NCBI GenBank assembly: GCA_903860975.1
Contig: CAIOSI010000051.1
Coordinates: forward strand, 1-64,000
DNA: 64,000 nt
Reading direction: 5' to 3'
Origin: an uncultured Alphaproteobacteria bacterium
GTDB taxonomy: Bacteria > Pseudomonadota > Alphaproteobacteria > Caulobacterales > Caulobacteraceae
This document shows positions 39,001 to 49,472 of this stretch, piece after piece. Positions within the stretch are counted from its first letter, which is position 1. The number at the start of each line of letters is the position of its first letter. The notes under the pieces are model-generated. The model saw nothing but the letters and a program-made list of their open reading frames with translations, did not search any database and had not been told where the DNA came from. A program made the translations under genes and the position numbers.

Positions 39001-39281
39001 TGGCGGAGTTGCTCAACACTGCCGGCGAGGTTCCTGGCTACACCGTTCCGGTCCACCGCGCGCTGTCCGAGCCCATCCTGCTCGGCGGCGCGCCTCGCGC
39101 CATCGCCATCCTCAATGGCACGCTCGCCGGCGCGGTCGGCTTGGGTCTACGGCTGTGGCTGGTCGGAATCGCCATCTGGGCGATCGGTCACATGACCGCC
39201 GTTTGGGCGGCCAAGCGTGACCCTCTGTTTGTCGACGTCGTTCGCCAGCACCTGCGCACCCCAGCGCATCTCACCGTTTGA
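39000..39281 (+). CDS. trbD: TrbD (VirB3-like)
   Basis: 'VPVHRALSEPILLGGAPRAIAILNGTLAGAVGLGLRLWLVGIAIWAIGHM'. Confidence 0.92.
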   Translation: MAELLNTAGEVPGYTVPVHRALSEPILLGGAPRAIAILNGTLAGAVGLGLRLWLVGIAIWAIGHMTAVWAAKRDPLFVDVVRQHLRTPAHLTV

Positions 39282-39294
39282 ACGGGGCGCGGCC

Positions 39295-41733
39295 ATGATG
39301 AACCTTGCCGAATACCGCAATCGCAATGCCAGGCTCGCCGATTTTCTCCCCTGGGCCGCGCTGCTTAGCGAAGGTGTCGTCCTCAACAAGGACGGCAGTT
39401 TCCAACGCACGGCGCGATTCCGCGGCCCGGATCTCGACAGCGCTGTTCAGGCAGAGCTGGTCGCCGTCGCCGGGCGGCTTAATAACGCTTTCCGGCGGCT
39501 TGGATCGGGTTGGGCGATTTTCGTCGAGGCGCAACGTCATGCCGCCGCCACCTATCCTGTGAGCCGATTCCCCGATGCGGCCTCAGCGCTGGTCGAAGCC
39601 GAGCGCAGGGCGGATTTCGAAGAAGCCGGCGCGCATTTTGAATCCAGCTACTTCCTGACCTTCGCCTATCTGCCGCCGGCGGAGGACGCAGCCCGCGCCG
39701 AGACCTGGCTCTATGAAGGCCGTGCCAACAAGGGCATTGACCCGCACGAGGTCATGCTTGGGTTCATTGATCGCACCGACCGGCTCATCCGCCTCGTTGA
39801 GGCGTTCATGCCAGAATGCGCGTGGCTCGATGATGCCGAGACGCTCACCTATCTGCATGCCTGCGTCTCGACAAAGCGCCATCGCGTTCGCGTTCCAGAG
39901 ACGCCGATTTATCTCGACGCTCTGCTCGCCGATCAGGCTTTGACCGGCGGCCTCGAACCCCGCCTTGGCACGCAGCACCTGCGCGTGCTCACCATCGTTG
40001 GGTTCCCGACGGCGACGACACCAGGGCTCCTGGACGAGTTGAACCGACTGGCCTTCCCCTATCGCTGGGCGACGCGGGCCATCCTTCTCGACAAGACCGA
40101 CGCGACGAAACTGCTCACCAAGATCCGGCGGCAATGGTTCGCGAAGAGAAAATCCATCGCCGCAATTCTGAAGGAAGTGATGACGAACGAGGCGTCGGCA
40201 CTGGTCGACACCGATGCGTCGAACAAGGCGGCCGATGCCGACCTCGCGCTTCAGGAATTGGGCGCCGACTATGCCGGCGTCGCCTATGTGACCGCGACGG
40301 TCACTGTCTGGGATTCCGACCCGCGCGCCGCTGACGAGAAACTGCGCCTCGTGGAAAAGGTTATCCAGGGCCGCGACTTCACAGCCATGGCGGAAACCAT
40401 CAACGCGGTGGATGCCTGGCTCGGCAGCCTGCCGGGACACGTCTACGCCAATGTCCGGCAACCGCCGATTTCGACGCTCAATCTCGCCCACATGATACCC
40501 TTGTCAGCGGTGTGGGCGGGGCCGGAACGGGATGAGCACTTCGGGTCGCCCCCCTTGCTCTTTGGCAAGACCGAGGGAAGCACCCCGTTCCGGTTTTCCC
40601 TTCACGTCGGCGATGTCGGCCATACGCTGATCGTCGGTCCGACAGGTGCGGGCAAGTCCGTCCTTCTCGCCCTGATGGCCCTGCAATTTCGCCGCTATGC
40701 CAACGCGCAGGTCTTCGCCTTCGATTTCGGCGGCTCGATCCGCGCCGCGGCGCTTGCCATGGGCGGTGACTGGCATGACCTCGGCGGCGGGCTGACCGAA
40801 GGGAGCGCGACAAGCGTTTCCCTCCAACCGCTTGCCCGCGCAGACGACGCCGCCGAGCGGGCGTGGGCGGCTGACTGGATCACGTCTATCCTAATGCGCG
40901 AAGGTGTGAAGATCAGCCCCGAGGTGAAGGAGCACATCTGGACGGCGCTGACCTCGCTCGCTTCGGCGCCGGTCGAGGAGCGGACGATCACCGGCCTCTG
41001 CGTCCTTTTGCAGTCCAACGACCTGAAGCAGGCACTGCGGCCTTACTGTGTTGGGGGATCATGGGGACGGCTGCTCGACGCCGAGGCCGAACATCTTGGG
41101 ACCGCCACGGTGCAGGCCTTCGAGACCGAGGGCCTGATCGGCACGGACTCCGCCCCTGCGGTACTCGCTTATCTGTTTCACCGCATCGAAGACCGCCTCG
41201 ATGGATCGCCGACGCTCATCATCATCGATGAGGGCTGGCTGGCGCTCGACGATGAAGGCTTCTCGGGCCAACTGCGCGAATGGCTGAAGACGCTGCGCAA
41301 GAAAAACGCCAGCGTCATCTTCGCAACCCAGAGCCTGTCCGACATCGACGGCTCGGCCGTCGCGCCGGCCATCATCGAAAGCTGTCAGACTCGGCTTTTG
41401 CTGCCGAACGAGCGAGCGATCGAACCGCAGATCACAGCGATCTATCGCCGCTTCGGTCTCAATGACCGCCAGATCGAGATCATCGCGCGGGCCATGCCCA
41501 AGCGCGACTACTACTGCCAGTCCCGGCGCGGCAATCGCCTGTTCGAGCTGGGACTGTCCGAAGTTGCGCTCGCACTTTGCGCCGCCTCTTCGAAGACGGA
41601 CCAGACCGCCATCGCCAAAATCATCGACGAGCACGGTCAGGTCGGATTCCTCGCCGCCTGGCTGCGCTTTCGAGGCGCCAGCTGGGCTGCCGATCTCATT
41701 CCTAACCTCACCAACATGGAGATGTCCTCATGA
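39295..41733 (+). CDS. trbE: TrbE (VirB4-like ATPase)
   Basis: 'HTLIVGPTGAGKSVLLALMALQFRRY', 'LIIIDEGWLALDDEGFSGQLREWLKTLRKKNASVIFATQSL'. Confidence 0.95.
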   Translation: MMNLAEYRNRNARLADFLPWAALLSEGVVLNKDGSFQRTARFRGPDLDSAVQAELVAVAGRLNNAFRRLGSGWAIFVEAQRHAAATYPVSRFPDAASALVEAERRADFEEAGAHFESSYFLTFAYLPPAEDAARAETWLYEGRANKGIDPHEVMLGFIDRTDRLIRLVEAFMPECAWLDDAETLTYLHACVSTKRHRVRVPETPIYLDALLADQALTGGLEPRLGTQHLRVLTIVGFPTATTPGLLDELNRLAFPYRWATRAILLDKTDATKLLTKIRRQWFAKRKSIAAILKEVMTNEASALVDTDASNKAADADLALQELGADYAGVAYVTATVTVWDSDPRAADEKLRLVEKVIQGRDFTAMAETINAVDAWLGSLPGHVYANVRQPPISTLNLAHMIPLSAVWAGPERDEHFGSPPLLFGKTEGSTPFRFSLHVGDVGHTLIVGPTGAGKSVLLALMALQFRRYANAQVFAFDFGGSIRAAALAMGGDWHDLGGGLTEGSATSVSLQPLARADDAAERAWAADWITSILMREGVKISPEVKEHIWTALTSLASAPVEERTITGLCVLLQSNDLKQALRPYCVGGSWGRLLDAEAEHLGTATVQAFETEGLIGTDSAPAVLAYLFHRIEDRLDGSPTLIIIDEGWLALDDEGFSGQLREWLKTLRKKNASVIFATQSLSDIDGSAVAPAIIESCQTRLLLPNERAIEPQITAIYRRFGLNDRQIEIIARAMPKRDYYCQSRRGNRLFELGLSEVALALCAASSKTDQTAIAKIIDEHGQVGFLAAWLRFRGASWAADLIPNLTNMEMSS

Positions 41734-42491
41734 TCCCGCGCCGTTCTCGCGCGGCACGCCTCGCGCTCGTGCTGCTTACCGCTCCGGTGGCTGTCGCCCC
41801 GATTCTCGCCACACCCGCTCAAGCGCAGTGGGTGGTCTTCGATCCCTCGAACTATGCCCAGAATGTGCTGACGGCAGCCCGTGCGCTTCAGCAAATCAAC
41901 AACCAGATCACCTCGCTCCAGAACCAGGCGCAGAGTCTGATCAATCAGGCCCGCAACCTGGCCAGCCTGCCGTATTCGTCGCTGGCGCAGCTCCAGCAGT
42001 CAATCCAGCGAACGCAGCAGCTTCTCAGCCAGGCGCAGAACATCGCTTACAACGTCCAGTCAATCGATCAGGCGTTCCAGCAGAAATACTCGACCGCTTC
42101 GATGTTGGCGTCCGATGCCCAACTCGTCGCCAATGCTCAGGCCCGCTGGCAGAATACGGTCGGCGGTCTTCAGGACGCGATGCACGTTCAGGCGACCGTC
42201 GTCGGTAATCTCGACACCAACCGCACGCAGATGTCGGCGCTCGTCGGATCGAGTCAGTCCGCAACCGGCTCGCTTCAAGCAACTCAAGCTGGAAACCAGC
42301 TCCTTGCCCTTCAGGCGCAGCAATTGGCCGATCTCACTGCCGTCGTCGCGGCGAATGGGAGGTCACAGGCGTTGCAATCAGCGGAGCAAGCCGCAGCCGC
42401 CGCGCAAGGGCAGGCACAACGCCAGCGCTTCCTGACGCCCGGCACAGGCTACCAGCCCGGCAGCGCCCAGATGTTCTACAGCGGAAACTGA
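41730..42491 (+). CDS. trbJ: TrbJ (VirB5-like)
   Basis: 'AQWVVFDPSNYAQNVLTAARALQQINNQITSLQNQAQSLINQARNL'. Confidence 0.93.
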   Translation: MIPRRSRAARLALVLLTAPVAVAPILATPAQAQWVVFDPSNYAQNVLTAARALQQINNQITSLQNQAQSLINQARNLASLPYSSLAQLQQSIQRTQQLLSQAQNIAYNVQSIDQAFQQKYSTASMLASDAQLVANAQARWQNTVGGLQDAMHVQATVVGNLDTNRTQMSALVGSSQSATGSLQATQAGNQLLALQAQQLADLTAVVAANGRSQALQSAEQAAAAAQGQAQRQRFLTPGTGYQPGSAQMFYSGN

Positions 42492-42501
42492 GGACGGCGT
42501 C

Positions 42502-42810
42502 ATGGACGGTAAGACCCTCGCACGCATCGGCGCCATCGCCTTCGTCACGCTCGCCATCGTCACGTCAGCAATCGAGATGAACCGAAAGGAGGAAGCGCCC
42601 GAGGTCTTCGCGGGCACCGCGAAGGTTCAAACCGGCCCGGACCCGCTGGCTGCGGAACTCGGCCGTTGCAGCGGCCTCGGCGAAGCCGGACCGCGCGATC
42701 CGTCCTGCCTTGAGGCATGGGCCGCCAATCGTCGGCGCTTCCTCGGTGATGACACGACAACGGCACAATCCAGCGCCCCACAAGCGGCGGCCACCGGCGA
42801 GGCGCGCTGA
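42502..42810 (+). CDS. trbK: TrbK-like entry-exclusion protein
   Basis: Position between trbJ and trbL; 'CSGLGEAGPRDPSCLEAWAANRRRFLG'. Confidence 0.8.
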   Translation: MDGKTLARIGAIAFVTLAIVTSAIEMNRKEEAPEVFAGTAKVQTGPDPLAAELGRCSGLGEAGPRDPSCLEAWAANRRRFLGDDTTTAQSSAPQAAATGEAR

Positions 42811-42812
42811 TC

Positions 42813-44168
42813 ATGGGCGGCACAGGGGTCATCGACCAATTCCTCGCGGTCTTCACCCGCTACATCGACGGCGGCTTTGGCCTCCTAGGCGGCGAAGTCA
42901 GCTTTATCGCAACGACGCTGATCGTCATCGACGTCACGCTCGCCGCGCTCTTTTGGAGCTGGGGCGCCGATGAAGACATCATGGCGCGCCTTGTCAAAAA
43001 AACGCTGTTCGTCGGCGCGTTCGCCTACCTCATCGGCAACTGGAACAATCTGGCCCGCATCGTCTTCGAGAGTTTCGCGGGGCTAGGGCTGAAAGCATCG
43101 GGCACCGGCTTCACGACCGCCCAATTGCTGCAACCGGGGCAAGTTGCGCAGACGGGCCTCGACGCGGGCCGTCCGCTCCTGGCTTCGATCTCGAACCTGA
43201 TGGGCTACTGGTCGTTCTTCGAGAACTTCATCCAGATCTCTTGCATGTTCTTCGCTTGGGCGCTCGTGCTGCTCGCCTTCTTCATTCTTGCCGTCCAGCT
43301 CTTCGTCACGCTCATCGAATTCAAGCTGACCACGCTGGCCGGGTTCGTGCTGATCCCCTTCGGGCTATTCGGAAAAAGCGCGTTCATGGCCGAACGCGTG
43401 CTCGGCAATGTGATCTCATCCGGTATCAAGGTGCTGGTGCTCGCGATCATCATTGGCATCGGCTCGACGCTATTCTCTCAGTTCACGGCCGGTTTCGGCG
43501 GCGCCACGCCGACGATCGACCAAGCAATGGCGATCGTTCTCGCAGCTCTGTCGCTGCTCGGCCTCGGCATCTTCGGTCCTGGCATCGCCAATGGCCTCGT
43601 CTCTGGAGGCCCACAACTTGGCGCTGGCGCCGCCGCAGCGACCGGCCTTGCCGCTGGCGGCATGGCGCTCGCAGGAGGAGCCGCGATCGGCGCCGCAGCC
43701 GGCGGCGTCGGCGCGCTTGCCGGAGGAGCGGCGGCAGCAGCACGCGGCGGGGCCGCGCTCGCGGGTGGAGCCTCCACCGCGTACAGCCTCGGAGCGGCCG
43801 GCCAATCTGGAGCCGCCGGAGTCGCTTCCGGCCTCGGCAATGTCGCAAGCACCGGCGCGCAAGCTGCCGCCTCTCCGCTGAAACGCGCCGCGTCGCGCGC
43901 CGCTGACAGCCTCAAATCGAGCTACCAGTCAGGCGCGCGCGCCGCCTTCGAAATGACCGGAGGTTCGATCGGTGGCGATGCAGCCGAGGCCGAGGGCGCA
44001 GGCGCCGCGCCGACGGGCGGCTCCTCTGATCAAACACCCGCCTGGGCCGCGCGCATGAAGCGCTCTCAGGCCATGTCTCACGGCGTCCAGACAGCCGGTC
44101 ACGCGGTGCGATCCGGCGACAGCCATGGCGGCGGCTCTTCCGTCAACCTCTCCGAAAGTGACAGCTGA
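42813..44168 (+). CDS. trbL: TrbL (VirB6-like)
   Basis: Polytopic protein 'GVIDQFLAVFTRYIDGGFGLLGGEVSFIATTLIVIDVTLAALFWSWG', Ala/Gly-rich tail. Confidence 0.93.
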   Translation: MGGTGVIDQFLAVFTRYIDGGFGLLGGEVSFIATTLIVIDVTLAALFWSWGADEDIMARLVKKTLFVGAFAYLIGNWNNLARIVFESFAGLGLKASGTGFTTAQLLQPGQVAQTGLDAGRPLLASISNLMGYWSFFENFIQISCMFFAWALVLLAFFILAVQLFVTLIEFKLTTLAGFVLIPFGLFGKSAFMAERVLGNVISSGIKVLVLAIIIGIGSTLFSQFTAGFGGATPTIDQAMAIVLAALSLLGLGIFGPGIANGLVSGGPQLGAGAAAATGLAAGGMALAGGAAIGAAAGGVGALAGGAAAAARGGAALAGGASTAYSLGAAGQSGAAGVASGLGNVASTGAQAAASPLKRAASRAADSLKSSYQSGARAAFEMTGGSIGGDAAEAEGAGAAPTGGSSDQTPAWAARMKRSQAMSHGVQTAGHAVRSGDSHGGGSSVNLSESDS

Positions 44169-44851
44169 TGTTCAAGCGACCATCCACCCATTACGGCCAG
44201 GCGCCGCTACCCGAAACGCCTTATCAACGGGCCGCTCAGGTCTGGGATGACCGCATCGGCTCCGCTCGGGTCCAGGCCCGCAATTGGCGCCTCATGGCCT
44301 TTGGCTCGCTCATCCTTTCGGCGGGGCTGGCCACCGCGCTCGTTTGGCAATCCGCTTCCGGTTCAATCGTGCCGTGGGTGGTGCAGGTCGACAAGCTGGG
44401 CGCGGCTCAGGCGATCGCGCCGGCCACCTCCGACTACGAGCCAAGCGATCCGCAGGTCGCCTTCTACCTCGCCAAATTCATCGAACAGGTCAGAAGCATT
44501 CCGTCCGACCCGATTATTGTCCGTCAGAACTGGCTGCGCGCCTACGATTTTACGACGCAGGCCGGCGCGCTCGCGCTGAACGATTACGCCCGCACCAATG
44601 ATCCGTTCGCAAATGTCGGCAAACAACAGGTCGCCGTGGACGTGTCGTCCGTCATTCGCGCTTCCCCGACCTCCTTCCGGATCGCTTGGATCGAGCGCCG
44701 CTATCAGGACGGCAGTCTCGCCAGCACCGAGCGATGGAGCGCCATCGTGACCGTCGTCGTCCAGACACCGCGGACCGCCGACGCGCTCAGGAAGAACCCG
44801 CTCGGAATCTACATCAATGCCATCAACTGGTCGAAGGAGCTTGGACAATGA
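44168..44851 (+). CDS. trbF: TrbF (VirB8-like)
   Basis: 'FKRPSTHYGQAPLPETPYQRAAQVWDDRIGSARVQARNWRLMAFGSL'. Confidence 0.93.
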   Translation: MFKRPSTHYGQAPLPETPYQRAAQVWDDRIGSARVQARNWRLMAFGSLILSAGLATALVWQSASGSIVPWVVQVDKLGAAQAIAPATSDYEPSDPQVAFYLAKFIEQVRSIPSDPIIVRQNWLRAYDFTTQAGALALNDYARTNDPFANVGKQQVAVDVSSVIRASPTSFRIAWIERRYQDGSLASTERWSAIVTVVVQTPRTADALRKNPLGIYINAINWSKELGQ

Positions 44852-45891
44852 CGTCCGTCGTTCGCGGAGCCGCCCGCGTAAATCTGGAAAGTGCGGCTTT
44901 CCGCACCGCCTCAATCACGGTTTTACTGCTCTGCGCCACCGCGCTCACCGGCTGCGCCACGGCGATGAAGCCGCCGGAGATCACTTATGATGAAGCCGCT
45001 CCCGCCGTCCTTGCTGCCGATCCGCCCGCGCCAGTCAAAGTGGTTGAGCTGCCGAAGGTGCTGCCGCTGCCTGGACAATTGAAGCCAGTCGGTCAGGACG
45101 GCAAACCCACGCCAGAACCCGCCGATCCCACCGTGCGGGTAAATCAGGCCAATGCGGCTGCGCGCATGCAGCCAGTCAGGAATGGCTTCATCAACGCCAT
45201 CCAGATTTATCCGTTCGTCGAAGGCGCGCTCTACCAGGTGTATGCCGCCCCCGGTCAGATCACCGACATTGCCTTGCAGCCCGGAGAGACACTCGTTGGC
45301 TCCGGTCCCGTAGCGGCCGGCGACACCGTGCGCTGGATCATAGGCGACACCCAGAGCGGCGCGGGCGCGACCCAGCAGGTCCACATCCTCGTCAAGCCGA
45401 CGCGGCCTGAATTGATGACCAACCTCGTCATCAATACCAATGCGCGGACCTATCACCTTGAGCTGCGTTCGACCGAGAAGACTTACATGGCCTCGGTATC
45501 TTGGCAGTATCCGCAGGATCAGCTCATTGCGCTCCGCCGGCAGAATGCCGAGGCGCAAGCGGCGCAGCCCGTCGCCACCGGCGTGGATCTGGCGCGCGTC
45601 AATTTTCGCTACGACGTGACGGGTGACCGCGCACCGTGGCGGCCGCTCCGCGCTTTCGATGACGGCAAACAGGTCTTCATCGAGTTTCCGCGCGGCATCG
45701 CCCAAGGTGAAATGCCGCCGATCTTCGTCGTCGGTCCGGAAGGCGATACGTCCGAACTCGTGAACTACCGGGTGCGCGGCAATTACATGATCGTCGACCG
45801 GCTGTTCGCCGCCGCCGAGCTGCGCTTCGGTTCCGACAAGAACCAGAAGCGCGTGCGGATCTCCCGCACCGACGGAAGGCCGGCGTCATGA
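44848..45891 (+). CDS. trbG: TrbG (VirB9-like)
   Basis: Lipoprotein-like 'TALTGCATAMKPPEI'; 'PFVEGALYQVYAAPGQITDIALQPGETL'. Confidence 0.93.
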   Translation: MTSVVRGAARVNLESAAFRTASITVLLLCATALTGCATAMKPPEITYDEAAPAVLAADPPAPVKVVELPKVLPLPGQLKPVGQDGKPTPEPADPTVRVNQANAAARMQPVRNGFINAIQIYPFVEGALYQVYAAPGQITDIALQPGETLVGSGPVAAGDTVRWIIGDTQSGAGATQQVHILVKPTRPELMTNLVINTNARTYHLELRSTEKTYMASVSWQYPQDQLIALRRQNAEAQAAQPVATGVDLARVNFRYDVTGDRAPWRPLRAFDDGKQVFIEFPRGIAQGEMPPIFVVGPEGDTSELVNYRVRGNYMIVDRLFAAAELRFGSDKNQKRVRISRTDGRPAS

Positions 45892-47114
45892 TCGACAGCG
45901 GACCGGCGAAGGAAAATACGCCCGAGCCAGAAGACGGCGCAATGCCGTTGACTGGCGAACCCACTGCTCCAATGCGACTGCGTGCCGAACCTCCCCGCGT
46001 GACGCGAATTTCGCGAAAAGTGCTGGCAGGGTTGGCTCTCGTCGCCAGCGCCGGCATCGGCGCCGCGCTCATCTATGCGCTCCAGGCCGGTCACGGCGGC
46101 AAGACCCACGAAGAGCTGTATTCCACCGACAATCGCACGACGCCAGACGGGCTCGCGGGTCTGCCAAAGGACTATTCGGGTGTGCCGAAGCTGGGGCCGC
46201 CGCTGCCGGGCGATCTCGGTCGCCCGATCCTCAACGCACAAAACGCTGGCCAACCGGTCCCGACCCCAAACATCGGCGCGCCCAATCCGGGGATCAATCA
46301 GGAAGAGCAGCGCCGTCATCAGGAGTTGGAGTCGGCCAGGACAGCGCACCTGTTCGCATCTACCGAGACAAGGCCCGCCAACAACGCGCCCGCTCCAGCC
46401 ACGACGCCAGTGCTACCGCAGCCGGACCTCGCGAGCCTGGGCCTCGCGCCCCAGCCTGCCACGCCATCCGCGCAAGACCGCCAGCTCGCCTTCCTCAATC
46501 AGACCCCAGACAAGCGCACGGTCTCGACCGATCGCGTGGCGGCGCCTGCCTCGGCCAACGTGCTCCAGGCGGGCGCCGTCATCCCCGCCGCGTTGATCAC
46601 CGGCATCCGATCCGACCTTCCAGGCCAGATCACTGCGCAGGTCACCGAGAATGTCTACGACAGCCCCACGGGTCATATCCTTCTGGTGCCGCAGGGCACT
46701 CGCGTGATCGGACAATATGACAACGGCGTCGGCTTTGGGCAGCGCCGCGTGCTGTTGGTCTGGAACAGGCTCCTGTTTCCCAACGGCCGCTCAATCGTTC
46801 TGGAGCGCCAGCCAGGCGCGGACGCCGAGGGTTACGCGGGCCTTGAGGATGGCGTTGATTACCATTGGGGCGAACTCCTCAAAGCTGCCGCGCTGTCGAC
46901 CATTCTGAGCGTCGGCGCCGAGGCCGGGACAAGCCAGAACGAAAACAGCCTCGTTCAGGCGCTGCGCTCAGGCGCGTCCAACAGCATTAGCCAGACCGGC
47001 CAGCAAATCGTCAGCCGTCAGCTCAATATCGCGCCGACATTGACGGTCCGGCCCGGATTTCCGGTTCGCGTCATCGTTACGCGCGATCTCGTGCTCGAAC
47101 CTTATGGAGGCTGA
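45888..47114 (+). CDS. trbI: TrbI (VirB10-like)
   Basis: 'VIPAALITGIRSDLPGQITAQVTENVYDSPTGHILLVPQGTRVIGQYD'. Confidence 0.95.
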   Translation: MIDSGPAKENTPEPEDGAMPLTGEPTAPMRLRAEPPRVTRISRKVLAGLALVASAGIGAALIYALQAGHGGKTHEELYSTDNRTTPDGLAGLPKDYSGVPKLGPPLPGDLGRPILNAQNAGQPVPTPNIGAPNPGINQEEQRRHQELESARTAHLFASTETRPANNAPAPATTPVLPQPDLASLGLAPQPATPSAQDRQLAFLNQTPDKRTVSTDRVAAPASANVLQAGAVIPAALITGIRSDLPGQITAQVTENVYDSPTGHILLVPQGTRVIGQYDNGVGFGQRRVLLVWNRLLFPNGRSIVLERQPGADAEGYAGLEDGVDYHWGELLKAAALSTILSVGAEAGTSQNENSLVQALRSGASNSISQTGQQIVSRQLNIAPTLTVRPGFPVRVIVTRDLVLEPYGG

Positions 47115-47115
47115 A

Positions 47116-47355
47116 ATGGCGAAGCTGAAACTATCTCCCATTGCCGATGACAAGCCGGTTAAGGTCGCTGTCGAACTGCCCGCCAGCCTGCATCGCGATC
47201 TCATCGCTTACGCGGACATCCTGAGCCGCGAGTCCGGCCAACCGCAGACCGATCCGGTTCGACTGATCGTTCCCATGCTGGCGCGATTCATTGCGACGGA
47301 TCGGGGTTTTGCGAAAGCAAAGCAGGGTCGGCCAGTTCACGGCGAAACTCGCTGA
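47116..47355 (+). CDS. DUF2274 domain-containing protein
   Basis: 'KLKLSPIADDKPVKVAVELPASLHRDLIAYADILSRESGQPQTDPVRLIVPMLARFIATDRGF', directly after trbI. Confidence 0.88.
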   Translation: MAKLKLSPIADDKPVKVAVELPASLHRDLIAYADILSRESGQPQTDPVRLIVPMLARFIATDRGFAKAKQGRPVHGETR

Positions 47356-48274
47356 TCTCCTGCGATTGCCCGATACCAGCCATGGACCTCGCCATCTCAA
47401 GAAGTCTATGCAACGCCGGATTATCGTTATGCGGTGACCAAACTGCGCAAAAAGGCAGGAGCTCGCCGGCGATGGGTCGGAACATGACGCCCGGAAATTG
47501 CGCGGCCGTTGTCGCTTCGCTCGTGACCGTCAAACCGCGGCCGAGCGCCACGAGGCGCATGAGGTTGTCCCGACCGACGGCGTGATGGTGTATTTCGGGG
47601 TGGCGGCCAAGATCGGCCAGCCGCTTCACAAGGTAGTCGTGAATTTCCTCGCCGGGCGCGCTCTCGCTGACGATGAAGGGTTCACCGGCAAGTTCAGCGA
47701 AATCGACTTCCCCGTCGCCGCCGAGTCTATGCCCTGTCGGCAGTACGACGTAGATGCGTTCTGTCCAGAGTTGTAGGCCATCGCAGCCAGGCCAATCCGC
47801 CGCCCCGGTTATGAATGCGACATCGAGTTGGTGCTTCCGGATGGCGGCCACATGATCTGCGGGATTGCCGTCGATGAACGTGAGTTTGACGGCGGCGTGG
47901 CGGGCGCCAAACGATTCGATCAGGTCGGATAGAAATCCCGACGCCAGTGACGAGAATATTCCAATACGGACGTGACCATCTTCACCACGTCCGATCGCCG
48001 TCGCCTCGGCCTTTGCGAGGTTGATTTCCGACAACGCCTTGCGCCCGCGTTGGACGAACTGTTTCCCGGCATGCGTGAGCATGACGCCGCTTGGAGAGCG
48101 GATGAAGAACGCCGTCCCGAGCCGGTCCTCCAGCTCGCGGATGCGGCGGCTGATCGCCGATTCTTGAACGCCCAAAACTGCGGCAGCGCGCCGAAAGCTG
48201 CCATGGTCTGCCGCAGCAATCACATATTGGATGTGGCGGACTTGAACCGGCAAACTGACAGCCTCACCGATCAA
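47288..48274 (-). CDS. LysR-family transcriptional regulator
   Basis: 'HIQYVIAAADHGSFRRAAAVLGVQESAISRRIRELEDRLGTAFFIRSPSGVMLTHAG'. Confidence 0.93.
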   Translation of the reverse strand: MIGEAVSLPVQVRHIQYVIAAADHGSFRRAAAVLGVQESAISRRIRELEDRLGTAFFIRSPSGVMLTHAGKQFVQRGRKALSEINLAKAEATAIGRGEDGHVRIGIFSSLASGFLSDLIESFGARHAAVKLTFIDGNPADHVAAIRKHQLDVAFITGAADWPGCDGLQLWTERIYVVLPTGHRLGGDGEVDFAELAGEPFIVSESAPGEEIHDYLVKRLADLGRHPEIHHHAVGRDNLMRLVALGRGLTVTSEATTAAQFPGVMFRPIAGELLPFCAVWSPHNDNPALHRLLEMARSMAGIGQSQEISEFRRELADPALLSQNPDPSQ

Positions 48275-49472
48275 GCGCCGAGGCGAGCGCCAGTTTCGCT
48301 GTCTTCGGGTCGTAGACGTATCCGGTTATCGTCCCGTCCTTGATTCGGCTGACCGCCTCATCGACGGCGAAAAGTGGAGCTAGAAACCATTCCTTGGGTA
48401 CAATCGGTTGGCCGAAGCGATCCTTGATTTCAACATCGAGACGCGCGGCGCCAAAGACCTTGTGGATCAAGGATTCGAGCTTCGCCCGATTGACGTTGAA
48501 GAGTTCATAGGTGGCGACGATCTCGACATCGGCCATGAGATATGTGGGGTCGAGGCGCGCATTGGCGATGCGGCGGTCCACACTGCCGCCTGTCACGCCG
48601 ATCTTGTGGAGAATTTCCCGGTTAGCGACCACCAACGGATGGTCAGATTTGCTACGCAACACGTAGATCGTGCCGCTGGCCTGATCGCCGTCACCGGTCT
48701 GGTCGTCGAAAAGCGGCCCGGCGCTGGGCTCTGTAATCCGCCGACCAGCCTCATCCTTGTAAAGGGCACGCTGGAGCGACCGCAGCAGCAGATCGCTCTC
48801 GGTGCCATTGGAATAGATCACCCGGAGCCGCGCGTCGGTTTCCCCGTTCGGCGCCTTTATCGGATCGCCGACCTCGGCGACATAGGCAGTCTGGCCGCCA
48901 AGGATAAAAAACTGGCCGATTTGAATATCGGCTTTGAGGAAGCCCGCATCTTTTACAAAGCGCCTGGTCGTGCGAAGCCCGCTTTCAAGGTCGCTTTGCA
49001 CCTGTTGGAACAGGGGCTTGAACGTCTCGAAATCAAAGCATTTTTCCCGGCTCGCGATTTCCTCGGCTTCGCGCTTTTCGGCGCTGGTGCGCACGTGGCG
49101 CAGTTGGGTGATGTCAGATGAACCCGCCGCACCTTCCAGTTCGGCGAGCAGTTCATCCTCGTCCATCGAGTCCGCAGGCGCGACGGACGCGGCAGGTGCG
49201 CCCGTCAGCAATCCCTGATGATCAAACGGCGTGAGCAGGGACCGGCAATCGTCCAGCGCGCGCAGGCGGTCGAGCCGCACGGCGTAGAGCCGCTCGAATA
49301 TGTCGCCGTCCTCGCCATGTCGGGGTGCATGGCCGTTCTTTTCGACGAACCGCTGAATTTCTTCGAAGCCCGCGAGGATGCGTTCCTCGCGGGGCGAGCG
49401 GCCGCCCTTCTTTTCCGGCTGGGCGAAATCCGCCAGTTCGTCGCGCAGTTCGTCAAGGTCGAAGTCACTCAT
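48264..49472 (-). CDS. GIY-YIG nuclease family protein (T5orf172-like)
   Basis: 'GTIYVLRSKSDHPLVVANREILHKIGVTGGSVDRRIANARLDPTYLMADVEIVATYELFNVNRAKLESLIHKVFGAARLDVEIKDRFG'. Confidence 0.85.
   Translation of the reverse strand: MSDFDLDELRDELADFAQPEKKGGRSPREERILAGFEEIQRFVEKNGHAPRHGEDGDIFERLYAVRLDRLRALDDCRSLLTPFDHQGLLTGAPAASVAPADSMDEDELLAELEGAAGSSDITQLRHVRTSAEKREAEEIASREKCFDFETFKPLFQQVQSDLESGLRTTRRFVKDAGFLKADIQIGQFFILGGQTAYVAEVGDPIKAPNGETDARLRVIYSNGTESDLLLRSLQRALYKDEAGRRITEPSAGPLFDDQTGDGDQASGTIYVLRSKSDHPLVVANREILHKIGVTGGSVDRRIANARLDPTYLMADVEIVATYELFNVNRAKLESLIHKVFGAARLDVEIKDRFGQPIVPKEWFLAPLFAVDEAVSRIKDGTITGYVYDPKTAKLALASALDR

Noticed and set aside
43600-43900. Gly/Ala-rich repetitive coding stretch considered as a repeat element
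   Set aside because: Low-complexity C-terminal tail typical of TrbL; not a DNA repeat.
48408-49121. 237-aa plus-strand ORF
   Set aside because: Antisense shadow of the GIY-YIG gene; no domain signature.
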